From contig NZ_JAQSIP010000012.1 in assembly GCF_028649475.1 (NCBI RefSeq), positions 86,041 to 150,040 of the forward strand: DNA of 64,000 bases. Direction: 5' to 3'. The translations under genes were made by a program, and so were the position numbers. Position 1 is the first letter of the stretch. The number at the start of each line of letters is the position of its first letter. Under the pieces are notes generated by a model, which had not been told where the DNA came from, did no database searches, and saw only the letters and a program-made list of their open reading frames with translations. Shown in pieces: positions 9,031 to 17,347 of this stretch. This DNA is from Curvibacter cyanobacteriorum. Its GTDB lineage: Bacteria > Pseudomonadota > Gammaproteobacteria > Burkholderiales > Burkholderiaceae_C.

Positions 9031-9243
9031 TCAGTACAGCTTCTTGGGCAGCTGCATGCTGCGCACGCGCTTGTAGTGGCGCTTGACGGCAGCGGCCTTC
9101 TTGCGCTTGCGCTCAGCGGTCGGCTTTTCGTAGAACTCGCGGGCGCGCAGGTCGGTCAGCAGACCCAGTTTTTCGATGGTGCGCTTGAAACGACGCAGAG
9201 CGACGTCGAAGGGCTCGTTTTCTTTAACACGGATGGTGGTCAT
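9031..9243 (-). CDS. rpsU: 30S ribosomal protein S21
   Basis: 70 aa, normal for bS21. The sequence [20 protein letters not shown] at the start and the basic stretch [20 protein letters not shown] are diagnostic. S21 sits on the 30S platform near the anti-Shine-Dalgarno region and assists initiation. The start follows the family N-terminus, not the longer frame from 9288. It has its own promoter (about 110 bases upstream) and its own terminator. Confidence 0.96.
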
Positions 9244-9350
9244 TACGTAATGTTTTCCAATGAGGTGCCTGGGGAAGATCGGGCCCACAAGCTAAGGTTC
9301 CCCGCCTTGAAAATTATCGGCCGGCGGGGCATTTGCCAGCAAAGCCTGCG

Positions 9351-9378
9351 ATTATAGCGTTAACGCTTGCGCAAACAA
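9351..9378 (-). promoter_or_regulatory. rpsU promoter with embedded palindromes
   Basis: On the minus strand TTGTTT, a 16-base spacer and a perfect TATAAT. The spacer holds a 12-bp perfect palindrome AGCGTTAACGCT (9356-9367) and, next to it, TTGCGCAA (9367-9374). The palindrome would be covered by RNA polymerase, so it could be an operator. Confidence 0.65.
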
Positions 9379-9465
9379 GATTTTTGTGCATCCGGGCCCG
9401 CCGGCGCAGCGCCTTGGCCGCCCTGGCCTGGCCATCGCAGGGCCGGGCGCCAGCGCCCTGGGCGG

Positions 9466-10719
9466 TCACAGCTTGCCCTGACGGGCGGCCAGCCCCTGGG
9501 CGCAGGCGTGGGCGCTGGCCCAGGCCCACTGAAAGTTGTAGCCGCCCAGCCAACCCGTCACGTCGACCACCTCACCGATGAAGAACAGGCCTGGCTGGCG
9601 TGATTCCAGGGTTTGCTGCGACAGGTCGCGGGTGTCGACCCCGCCGAGGGTGACCTCGGCCTTTTTGTAGCCCTCGGTGCCGGTGGGTACCAGTTCCCAG
9701 CGCGACAGGCGCTCCGCCAAGGCACCCAGGGCCTTGTCGGTGACATCGCTGCACGGGCGCTGCCAGGCAGCGTCCTGCTGCACCCAGGCCTCGGCCAGGC
9801 GCGAGGGCACATGCTGCCCCAGCTCATTGCCCAGCAACTTGCGCGAGGTGGCCTTGGCGCGCGCCAGCAGGGCCGGCAGGTCATGCTCGGGGGCCAGGTT
9901 GATGCGGATCGGGGTGCCCGGTTGCCAGTAGCTCGAAATCTGCAGCACCGCGGGGCCCGACAGGCCACGGTGGGTGAACAGCAGGTCTTCGAGGAACAGG
10001 CCCTTGGCCTTTTTGCTGCCGGTTTCCATGGCCACGGGCAGGGCCAGGCCGGCCAACTGCGCGTAGGGCGCCCAGGCGGCGCCGTCGAAGGTCAGCGGTA
10101 CCAGGCCCGGGCGCTGTTCGACCAGGCGCAGGTCGAACTGGCGCGCCACCCGGTAGCCAAAATCGGTGGCGCCGATCTTGGGGATCGACAGCCCGCCGGT
10201 GGCCACCACCAGGCTGTGGCAGTGCACGGTGCCTTGGTCGGTGTCGACTTCGTAGCGGCCTGCAGCGGGCGTGGCCGCGTCGGGGGCGGCGGCGCCATCG
10301 TGGTAGCGGATCTGCCGCACCGCGCACGGTTGCCAGCGGGTCACGCTGCCGCCGGCGGCGCCCGCGGCGCATTCCTTGAGCAGCAGGTCGATGATGTCCT
10401 CGGCCGAGCGGTCACAGAACAACTGGCCTTTGTGCTTCTCGTGGTACGCCACCCCATGGCGTTGCACCAGCGCAATGAAGTCCTGCGGCGTGTAGCGGCT
10501 CAGGGCGCTGCGGCAGAAGTGCGGGTTGGCGCTGAGGTACTGGGCCGGTGTGGCGTCGCGGTTGGTGAAGTTGCAGCGCCCGCCGCCCGAGATGCGGATT
10601 TTCTCGGCCACCTTGGGCGCGTGGTCCAGCAGCAGCACCTTCAAGCCCAGTTGCCCGGCCACCCCGGCACAAAACAGGCCGGCCGCACCGGCGCCCACAA
10701 TCACAACATCAACATTCAC
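9466..10719 (-). CDS. BaiN/HI0933-family FAD-dependent flavoprotein
   Basis: About 417 aa. The N-terminal dinucleotide-binding motif is VIVGAGAAGLFCAGVAGQLG, followed by KIRISGGGRCNFTN, a hallmark of the HI0933/YhiN group, and the C-terminal FAD contact GYNFQWAWASAHACAQG. The start is placed at a GTG (10719) because AGGA lies eight bases before it and the fold begins there; an ATG at 10773 would add 18 non-conserved residues. The substrate is not established for most members. It lies between rpsU and the nitrate locus on the same strand. Confidence 0.85.
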   Translation of the reverse strand: MNVDVVIVGAGAAGLFCAGVAGQLGLKVLLLDHAPKVAEKIRISGGGRCNFTNRDATPAQYLSANPHFCRSALSRYTPQDFIALVQRHGVAYHEKHKGQLFCDRSAEDIIDLLLKECAAGAAGGSVTRWQPCAVRQIRYHDGAAAPDAATPAAGRYEVDTDQGTVHCHSLVVATGGLSIPKIGATDFGYRVARQFDLRLVEQRPGLVPLTFDGAAWAPYAQLAGLALPVAMETGSKKAKGLFLEDLLFTHRGLSGPAVLQISSYWQPGTPIRINLAPEHDLPALLARAKATSRKLLGNELGQHVPSRLAEAWVQQDAAWQRPCSDVTDKALGALAERLSRWELVPTGTEGYKKAEVTLGGVDTRDLSQQTLESRQPGLFFIGEVVDVTGWLGGYNFQWAWASAHACAQGLAARQGKL

Positions 10720-10937
10720 AACACGGTTCCTGGAGAAAAAGCCAAACGCACTGGCTTGGTGCATGGGCACCAAGGCGGGCCCCGCGTCGGCTCCGCACCC
10801 AGGGGCCGGCGGGCGGCGTTGGGCAGGGCGCAGGCGGGCCGCGGCGCTCGATTATCGCCAGGGTCGGTCTGCGCGGTCCGGCGGGCAGCTTTCGGTGGGG
10901 GCTGGCGCGGGGGGGGCGGGCTCAGGGGACGGCAGGC

Positions 10938-11660
10938 TCAGGTGCCGGTTTTCTTGGGGCCCGCCAGCGTGATGGCTTTGAGCGACAGGTTGTCGATCTC
11001 GGCCGTGATGCCCGACAGCACGTTGGCCACCACCGCGAACTCGCGCCCGTGCTGGCCGGCGCGCGCGGCCATCACCTGGGCGTTGAAGCTGACCACCTTG
11101 GCCTCACGGGCCACCGTCTGGATGGCGTTCACGATGCCGGTCAGCTCGCGCATCATGGCCTGCGACTGGGCGCTGGTGACCTGGTCGAAGGCGGTGGTGG
11201 CGCGGTTCAGGGCATCGAGCACGGTGTCGGTGCTTTCCACCAACTGGGCCAGGGTGTCGGGCAGGCGGCGGTCCTGGCGCTCGATCTGTTCGAGCGTTTG
11301 TTCCAGCCGCTGGATGAAGTCGTCCACCACCGGGCCGGCGCCCTGGGGGCCTTCGTAGGCTTTCTGGACGATCTGGGCCAGCTCCGGGGGCAACTCGCGG
11401 CCGGTTTGGCGCAGCTTCTGCTGGCTGGTCTTGAACAGGTTGAAGGACTGGCGCGCGGCCGCCAGTTGGGCGGCACGCCCCTGCGAGGCCAGCACGGTCT
11501 GGAGGATCATGCGCTGCGACAGCATGCGCTGGCGGGCCGCCAGGTTGACCAGCGAAATCTCCCCCGCGGCCGGGGCTTTGGCGGCGGTCGCGCTGCCAGG
11601 CTGGGGTGCCGAGGCACGGGGGTGGAAGGCCGAAGTGCCGTGCAGCGTCGGAGCAGTCAT
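10938..11660 (-). CDS. Cytosolic P-box (PilJ-type) protein with remnant chemoreceptor tip
   Basis: 240 aa, no signal peptide and no membrane segment. Residues 38-50 read VNLAARQRMLSQR, matching the P-box of NarX-type nitrate sensors (NxAGxxRMxSxR) except that Gly is Ala. Residues about 60-180 are helical. Residues about 183-215 (FNAQVMAARAGQHGREFAVV) resemble the hairpin tip of methyl-accepting chemotaxis proteins, but the rest of a signalling domain and any membrane anchor are missing. The start follows KTK with a weak ribosome site; a longer frame from 11894 is unsupported. It is the last gene of the nitrate operon. Inferred: a soluble nitrate or nitrite sensor; partner unknown. Confidence 0.75.
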   Translation of the reverse strand: MTAPTLHGTSAFHPRASAPQPGSATAAKAPAAGEISLVNLAARQRMLSQRMILQTVLASQGRAAQLAAARQSFNLFKTSQQKLRQTGRELPPELAQIVQKAYEGPQGAGPVVDDFIQRLEQTLEQIERQDRRLPDTLAQLVESTDTVLDALNRATTAFDQVTSAQSQAMMRELTGIVNAIQTVAREAKVVSFNAQVMAARAGQHGREFAVVANVLSGITAEIDNLSLKAITLAGPKKTGT

Positions 11661-11826
11661 CTTGGTCTTTCTATCCCTTGTGAACACCCTTGACATCAAG
11701 CAATTGCCGCGCCAGCCAGGGCCCTTGGGCAGGGTGGCTCGGCGGTCTGAACGCCGGGGCTTGCCTGGGCGTGCGCCCGGGTGAGGGGCCGGCCGCCGGG
11801 GGCGGTGGCGCAGCGCTCGCCGGGGC

Positions 11827-12618
11827 TCAGACCGTGCCGTGTCGCCGCGCTTCGGAAGGCGCCAACCGGGCCGCCTGGACCCCCTGGATGACATCGCCCA
11901 CCACGATCACCGACGGGCTGCCCAGGCCTTCGCGCTGCAGCGTTTCGGACAGCTCGGCCAGGGTGGTGACGGCCTGACGCTGGCTGGGCAGGCTGGCGCG
12001 CTGGACGATGGCGACCGGGGTTTGGCCGGGCAGGCCTTGCAGCAGTTCAGCCTGGATGTGCTGTGCGTCGCTGACCCCCATGTAGATGACCAGGGTCAGT
12101 TTGGCGCTGTGGGCGGTGGCGGCGAGGGCTCGCCAGTCGGTGCCGTGGTCGCCGGGCTTGGCGTGGCCGGTGACAAACACCACGCCGTGGGCGTGTTCGC
12201 GGTGGGTCAGTGGCACGCCCAGCGAGGTCACGGCGGCCAGGCCGGCGGTGATGCCGTTGATGACCCGCACCTCGATGCCGGCGGCACGCAGGTGTTCGAC
12301 TTCTTCACCGCCGCGGCCAAAGATGAAGGGGTCACCGCCTTTGAGGCGCACCACGTTGTCGCCGTCCTGAACGGCGGCGATCATGAGTTTCTCAATGAAG
12401 GCCTGCGGGGTTGATTTGCAGCCGCCGCGTTTGCCGACATGCACGATGCGGGCCGTGGGCGCGGCCAGCGCCACGATGTCGTCGCTGACCAGGTCATCGA
12501 CCAGCAGCACGGTGGCGGCCTGGATCGCCTTGACCGCCTTGAGGGTCAGCAGTTCGGGGTCGCCCGGGCCGGCGCCCACCAGGGTGCATTGGCCGGGTTG
12601 GGACAGGGCGTGGGTCAT
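11827..12618 (-). CDS. cobA: Uroporphyrinogen-III C-methyltransferase (SUMT)
   Basis: 263 aa single-domain SUMT, which uses two SAM to make precorrin-2, the precursor of siroheme. Motifs: CTLVGAGPGDPELLTLKAVK, HVGKRGG, VRLKGGDPFIFGRGGEE, VINGITAGLAAVTSLGVPLTHR. It lacks the CysG dehydrogenase/chelatase half, so siroheme synthesis needs another enzyme. Its ATG overlaps the ybiB stop by four bases (ATGA), indicating coupled translation. Siroheme is the cofactor of assimilatory nitrite and sulfite reductases, which explains its place in a nitrate operon. Confidence 0.94.
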   Translation of the reverse strand: MTHALSQPGQCTLVGAGPGDPELLTLKAVKAIQAATVLLVDDLVSDDIVALAAPTARIVHVGKRGGCKSTPQAFIEKLMIAAVQDGDNVVRLKGGDPFIFGRGGEEVEHLRAAGIEVRVINGITAGLAAVTSLGVPLTHREHAHGVVFVTGHAKPGDHGTDWRALAATAHSAKLTLVIYMGVSDAQHIQAELLQGLPGQTPVAIVQRASLPSQRQAVTTLAELSETLQREGLGSPSVIVVGDVIQGVQAARLAPSEARRHGTV

Positions 12619-13520
12619 GGTTGTTCGACGAGGTGCAGGATGTGTTGGACCTGGCGCGCAATCGGCGCCGGGACGGGCAGTTTGCCAGCCAGCACCAGCT
12701 GGATGTAGCTGGCGGTGGACTCGGCGCTGATGTCGCGTGGCAGTTCGGGCAGTTGGGCCAGCGGGCCGGCCTGGGCCGGCTGCAGCGCCAGGGTCTGGCC
12801 GTGCAGGTAGCCCGTCATCTCCGGGGTGCGTCGCGCGTCGGCCACCACCTCGCCTTCGGTGCCGCGCAGCAGCAGCGCGCGTTGTCCGGTCAGTGCCAGG
12901 GTGGCGGCCATCGAGTCGGCGTATTCGGGGTGGGTGTAGCTGCTGACCAGCACACTGGGCCCTTCGCAAGGGCTCATGAGCTTGACCAGGCTGTGGGCCG
13001 GGTTGCGCAGGCCGACCACGCGACGCACTTCAAGCAGGCGCTTGAGGCCGGGCAGCAGCAGACCGGTGGGCGCAAACACCACTTCACCGGCGTGCAGCGG
13101 GCGCATGGCCACCAGCGAGGGCGTGCCGAGCACCGACAGCACCGACGCCGCCGTGATGCGGCTGGCCTCGGTGGGCGTGCCGTGCACCAGCACGCTAGCG
13201 CCTTCGCGTGCCAGCAGCAGGGCCAGCAGGGGCGTCAGCACGGGCAGCTTGCGCGCACCGTTGTAGCTGGGCAGCACGACCACCGGCTTGAGGGTGGTCG
13301 GCACGCGCGCGATGCGGGCATGGGTGGCATCGAGGAAACCCGCCATCTCGGCAGGGGTTTCACCCTTGATGCGCATGGCCAGGCAGAAGGCCCCCACTTC
13401 GAGGTCGGTCACGCTGCCATCGAGCACCTGTCCCATGAGATCGGCGGCTTGTTCGCGGCTGAGCGCACGCGCCCCCTCCTTGCCGCGACCGATTTCCTTG
13501 ATGTATTGACTGATTGCCAT
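12615..13520 (-). CDS. ybiB: YbiB/TrpD2 family DNA-binding protein
   Basis: 301 aa. Resembles anthranilate phosphoribosyltransferase (glycosyl transferase family 3) with an N-terminal helical part (GRALS-like ALSREQAADLMGQVLDG) and a phosphoribosyl-transferase-like core (GARKLPVLTPLLALLLAREG, HGTPTEASRITAASVLSVLG). The TrpD PRPP-binding glycine loop is not conserved. E. coli YbiB/TrpD2 binds single-stranded nucleic acid rather than making tryptophan. It lies between nasA and cobA in the nitrate operon, overlapping cobA by four bases. The start at MAISQYIKEIGRG matches family N-termini. Confidence 0.87.
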   Translation of the reverse strand: MAISQYIKEIGRGKEGARALSREQAADLMGQVLDGSVTDLEVGAFCLAMRIKGETPAEMAGFLDATHARIARVPTTLKPVVVLPSYNGARKLPVLTPLLALLLAREGASVLVHGTPTEASRITAASVLSVLGTPSLVAMRPLHAGEVVFAPTGLLLPGLKRLLEVRRVVGLRNPAHSLVKLMSPCEGPSVLVSSYTHPEYADSMAATLALTGQRALLLRGTEGEVVADARRTPEMTGYLHGQTLALQPAQAGPLAQLPELPRDISAESTASYIQLVLAGKLPVPAPIARQVQHILHLVEQP

Positions 13521-13587
13521 GGACTTGTCTGTGTTCTTGTCTTTGAAGCAGAGCCGCGGATTGTCACTGAAGCTAACTGACTTCTGG

Positions 13588-16437
13588 CTATAAGGCCAAT
13601 TCAGCCGCCTCGGTGCTGGGCCGGACCCACCGGACCAGTCGCTTGAGCTCCGGCACACATGAACCACAATTCGTGCCACATTTCAGCGCCCCCTGCAATT
13701 GTTTGAGCCGCTCGTCCTCGGTTCCGGCGCATTGGGCCAGTTGACCGCGGATGGCTTGCTCGGTCACCCCGAAGCAGCTGCACACCAGCGGGCTGCGGGG
13801 CGCCTGGGCCAGAGGGGGCTCGGCGCCGGGGCTGAGCAGGCGCTGGCCGTCGACGCTCACTGGCTGGGCGTCTTGCAGCAGGGGCCGCAGCCAGGCCTGG
13901 GCACGGGTGTCGCCCGCCAGTAACCAGCCCGTCACGCAACGCGCCCCGCCCAGGGTTTGCACCCGAATGGTCCGGCGCTGCCCGCGCTGCGGGTCGGCGT
14001 AATGCAGGCACTGCTGCGGGTCCAGCCCCAGCGCTTGTTCCAGCGCCAGCAACTGGGCGGCGGGCGGCGCCTGGTGGGCGGCGGCGCGGAACAGCAGCCC
14101 GGTGGCCTGCTGGTCGGCCTGTTCGAGCGGCGTGCGGTCGCTGAAGGGCACGCAACTGCTGAAGGCGAACTCGCCCATCAGCGCCTTGAGGGCCTCCCGC
14201 GTGCTCAGCACCTGCCCCGCGGGCAGCCAGGCCATGGCCACCAGGGTCCAGGGCAGCTTGGCGGCGCTGAGCCGCACGGCCGCGTGCTTGAGCTCGGGCT
14301 GCTTGGACTGGGGGCAAAAGGTCGAGGGCATCAGGGCGTTGACGCCCAGGTGCGGCTGGCCGTCGGCGTCGCGCCCGCTGACAAACTCCTGCCCCCAGTG
14401 CATGGGGATGAAGACCTGCTGGGGCGCCTGCTCGGCGCAGGCCTGCACGGGCAGCACCACGCTGCCGCGCCGCGATTGCACCCGCACCAGGCTGCCCTCT
14501 GCCCAGCCTTCACGGGCCAGGTCCTGGGGGTTCATTTGCAGCGCGGGCTCGGCCGCGTGGCCGAACAGGCGGCCCAGGGTGCCGGTGCGGCTCATGCCGT
14601 GCCATTGGTCGCGCAGGCGGCCGGTGTTCAGGGCGTAGGGGTGCTCGCGGTCGGTGGCCTCGGCCACCGGCCGGAACGCGGCGCTGTGGAAGCGGGCGCG
14701 CCCGTCCGGGGTCGGAAAAACGCCGTCTTCGTACAGCCGCACCCGGCCTGCGCGGGCGCCCTCGGGCCAGGGCCATTGCTGGGGGCCCAGGGTGTCGAGC
14801 AGGGCGTAGCTGAGCCCGGTGATGTCGAGGTCGCGGCCGCGCGTGGACTCGCGGTGCTCGAGCCAGATGGCCTCGGTGCCGAGCAGCGCGTCCTGGGTGT
14901 CGTAAGGGAACAGCGTGGGCTGGCCCGGGCGCAGCCGGGCTTCGAGGCGCTGCGCCAGCGCCACGCCGATGGCCCAGTCGTGGCGTGCCTCGCCGCGCGG
15001 CGGCAGCGCGGCCCGCACGCGGCTGATGCGGCGTTCGCTGTTGGTCACGGTGCCGGTTTTTTCACCCCAGGGGGTGGCGGGCAGCAGCAGGTCGGCATAG
15101 GCGGTGGTGGCGGTGGTGGCAAAGGCCTCTTGCACCACCACGAACTCGGCGCGCTCCAGTGCGCGTCGCACGGTGGCCTGGTCGGGCAGCGACTGCGCCG
15201 GGTTGGTGCAGGCGATCCACAAGGCCTTGATCTCGCCGTCGGCCGCGGCCTGGAACATCTCGATGGCCGATTTGCCGGGCACCGCCGGCACGTCGGCCAC
15301 GCCCCACAGGGCGGCCACCTCGGCCCGGTGGGCTGGGTTGCCCATGTCGCGGTGGGCGCTGAGCAGGTTGGACAGGCCGCCCACCTCGCGCCCGCCCATG
15401 GCGTTGGGTTGGCCTGTCAGCGAGAACGGGGCCGCCCCCGGGCGGCCGATCTGGCCGGTGGCCAGGTGCAGGTTGATCAGCGCGGCGTTCTTGCTGGTGC
15501 CACTGCTGGATTGGTTCAGGCCCTGGCAGTAGAGGCTCAGTGTGGCCGGGGAGGTGGCGAACAGGCGGGTCGCTTCGCACAGGTCTTCGACCCGCAGGCC
15601 GCAGACCTCGGCGGTGCGCTCGGGCGTGCAGTCACGCACCAGCTCGACCAGGGCCTCAAAACCCGTGGTGTGGGCCGCGATGTAGGCGGGCTGGGTCCAG
15701 CCCTCGCGCAGCATCAGGTGCAGCATGCCGTGGTAGAGCATGACGTCGGTGCCGGGTTGCAGCGCCAGGTGCAGGTCGGCCAGTTCCACCGTGTCGGTGC
15801 GGCGCGGGTCGACCACCACGATCTTCATCTCGGGGCGGGCGCGTTTGGCGTCTTCGATGCGTCGGAACAGGATCGGGTGTGCCCAGGCGGTGTTGCTGCC
15901 GGTGATGAACAGGCAGTGCGCGTGGTCCACATCGGTGTAACTGGCCGGCGGCGCGTCGGCGCCCAGGGTGGCCTTGTAGCCGGCCACGGCGCTGCTCATG
16001 CACAGGCGCGAGTTGGTGTCCAGGTTGTTGCTGCCCAGCAGGCCTTTGACCAGCTTGTTGAAGACGTAGTAGTCCTCGGTCAGCAATTGGCCGGACAGGT
16101 AAAAGCCCAGTGCATTGGGGCCGTGTTGCTGCACCGTGTCGGCCAGCTTCTGGCCTGCCAGATCGAGGGCCTGGTCCCAGGCCAGGGCCTGCGCCGGGCC
16201 ACCGCGCTGCAGGCGGCGCAGGGGCTGCAGCAGGCGGGTCTGCTGGTTGACCTGGGGGCTGGCCGTCAGGTGCAGGGTCGAGCCCTTGGTGCACAGGCGC
16301 CCCAGGTTGGCCGGGTGGGCCGGGTCGCCGCGCACGCCGGTGATGGCGTCGCCGCGCGACTCGATGATGACGCCGCAGCCAACGCCGCAGTAGGGGCAGG
16401 TGGAGCGGGTTTCGCGGGGTGCGTCGTTGAGGTTCAT
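13588..16437 (-). CDS. nasA: Assimilatory nitrate reductase catalytic subunit NasA with C-terminal [2Fe-2S] domain
   Basis: 949 aa cytoplasmic Mo-bis-MGD enzyme reducing nitrate to nitrite. The N-terminal [4Fe-4S] ligands are C14, C17, C21 (CPYCGVGC) and C49 (RLCTKG). C146 in NSRLCMSSAVAGYK is the expected molybdenum ligand. Molybdopterin-binding segments follow (CQGLNQSSSGTSKNAALINL, GRPGAAPFSLTGQPNAMGG) and a dinucleotide-binding domain lies around 600-720. The last 65 residues carry a BFD-like [2Fe-2S] domain (VCSCFGVTEQAI and CGTNCGSC), as in Klebsiella-type NasA. No signal peptide. It lies between a periplasmic P-box gene and ybiB. Confidence 0.96.
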   Translation of the reverse strand: MNLNDAPRETRSTCPYCGVGCGVIIESRGDAITGVRGDPAHPANLGRLCTKGSTLHLTASPQVNQQTRLLQPLRRLQRGGPAQALAWDQALDLAGQKLADTVQQHGPNALGFYLSGQLLTEDYYVFNKLVKGLLGSNNLDTNSRLCMSSAVAGYKATLGADAPPASYTDVDHAHCLFITGSNTAWAHPILFRRIEDAKRARPEMKIVVVDPRRTDTVELADLHLALQPGTDVMLYHGMLHLMLREGWTQPAYIAAHTTGFEALVELVRDCTPERTAEVCGLRVEDLCEATRLFATSPATLSLYCQGLNQSSSGTSKNAALINLHLATGQIGRPGAAPFSLTGQPNAMGGREVGGLSNLLSAHRDMGNPAHRAEVAALWGVADVPAVPGKSAIEMFQAAADGEIKALWIACTNPAQSLPDQATVRRALERAEFVVVQEAFATTATTAYADLLLPATPWGEKTGTVTNSERRISRVRAALPPRGEARHDWAIGVALAQRLEARLRPGQPTLFPYDTQDALLGTEAIWLEHRESTRGRDLDITGLSYALLDTLGPQQWPWPEGARAGRVRLYEDGVFPTPDGRARFHSAAFRPVAEATDREHPYALNTGRLRDQWHGMSRTGTLGRLFGHAAEPALQMNPQDLAREGWAEGSLVRVQSRRGSVVLPVQACAEQAPQQVFIPMHWGQEFVSGRDADGQPHLGVNALMPSTFCPQSKQPELKHAAVRLSAAKLPWTLVAMAWLPAGQVLSTREALKALMGEFAFSSCVPFSDRTPLEQADQQATGLLFRAAAHQAPPAAQLLALEQALGLDPQQCLHYADPQRGQRRTIRVQTLGGARCVTGWLLAGDTRAQAWLRPLLQDAQPVSVDGQRLLSPGAEPPLAQAPRSPLVCSCFGVTEQAIRGQLAQCAGTEDERLKQLQGALKCGTNCGSCVPELKRLVRWVRPSTEAAELAL

Positions 16438-16461
16438 GGGCGGTCTCGCAGAGGGGGAGGC

Positions 16462-17265
16462 TCAGGCCTTTTGGGCCGCGTAGAGGCGGGTCACGCGGTC
16501 CATCACCGCAAGCAGGTTTTCGCTGCTGACAAAGACCTCGTGTAGTTGTTTGGGGCTGTTGCCCTCGGCCTTCAGCGCGGCGTCGAAGAAGACCCATTGG
16601 CCCTCGGCCAGGGCCAGTTCGTCGGCGATGCGTGGGCTGGTTTCTGGCGCCTGGCGCAGCGCGCTGGCGGCGCTGAGGAACTCCTGCCGCGCCAACTTGA
16701 TCTCCTCGCGGGCGCTGGCCACCTCGAGCTGCCAGGCCGCGGCGAAATAGAAGTTGGCCATGCGCTGGGACAGCATGCGCTGGCGCCCGGCCACGTTGAC
16801 CCAACGCCCGGTGGGACGCGTGGCCAGCGCTTCGAGCTGCTGGGTGCCTTGGTGGGCCAGCGTCAGCACCCGCGCATCGGCTTGCAGCAGGGCCTGCGCG
16901 GCCGGGCGGGCCGCGGGGGCCTCTTGCAGCTGCTGGCGAAACGCGTTCCAGGCGCTGTCCAGGTCGGCGTAGGTCTGGCGGATGGCCGCGTTGGGGGCGT
17001 AGCCCTGCAGGTCGTTGAGTTGGCGCTCAAACTGCTCGATCGAGCGCTGCAGCACCGGCAACGCCTGCGGGTGGGCGTTGGGCTGGGCGCGGGCCAGCCA
17101 GGCCTTGCTGAGGCGTTGCGACAGCATGCGCTGGCGGCCCGCAAGGTTGATGGCCTCCGCGAGGTCAGCGATCTGGGCCTGGGCGGGCAGGGCGAGGCCC
17201 AGCGCCAGCCCAAGGCCAAGGCGGCGGGTCAGCAGGAAACCGGGGGGGCTGGGGCGAAGCGGCAT
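16462..17265 (-). CDS. Periplasmic protein with two P-box (PilJ-type) domains
   Basis: 267 aa with a clear signal peptide (hydrophobic 16-28, probable cut after AQA at 30) and no later membrane segment, so a soluble periplasmic protein. Two homologous helical modules each open with the P-box: INLAGRQRMLSQRL (about 39-52) and VNVAGRQRMLSQRM (156-169). The same motif binds nitrate in NarX, and PilJ-type domains bind nitrate in the chemoreceptor McpN. It has no kinase, receiver or methyl-accepting domain. It sits 24 bases before nasA and after nasB. Inferred role: nitrate binding in the periplasm, as a sensor subunit or a buffer. Start: first ATG before the signal peptide. Confidence 0.82.
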   Translation of the reverse strand: MPLRPSPPGFLLTRRLGLGLALGLALPAQAQIADLAEAINLAGRQRMLSQRLSKAWLARAQPNAHPQALPVLQRSIEQFERQLNDLQGYAPNAAIRQTYADLDSAWNAFRQQLQEAPAARPAAQALLQADARVLTLAHQGTQQLEALATRPTGRWVNVAGRQRMLSQRMANFYFAAAWQLEVASAREEIKLARQEFLSAASALRQAPETSPRIADELALAEGQWVFFDAALKAEGNSPKQLHEVFVSSENLLAVMDRVTRLYAAQKA

Positions 17266-17347
17266 GGTGGGGCGGTTTGCGTGAGCAGTGAGGGGCCGTG
17301 AAGGGCGGTGGGGTCGGTGCGGGAGGGGCTGGGGCGCAGGGGGCGGC

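Noticed and set aside
13957..16545. 862-aa open frame on the plus strand opposite nasA
   Set aside because: It is the complement of a strongly conserved molybdoenzyme gene; high GC keeps the opposite frame open. No domain, no ribosome site, and a His/Gly/Arg/Ala-rich composition typical of shadows.
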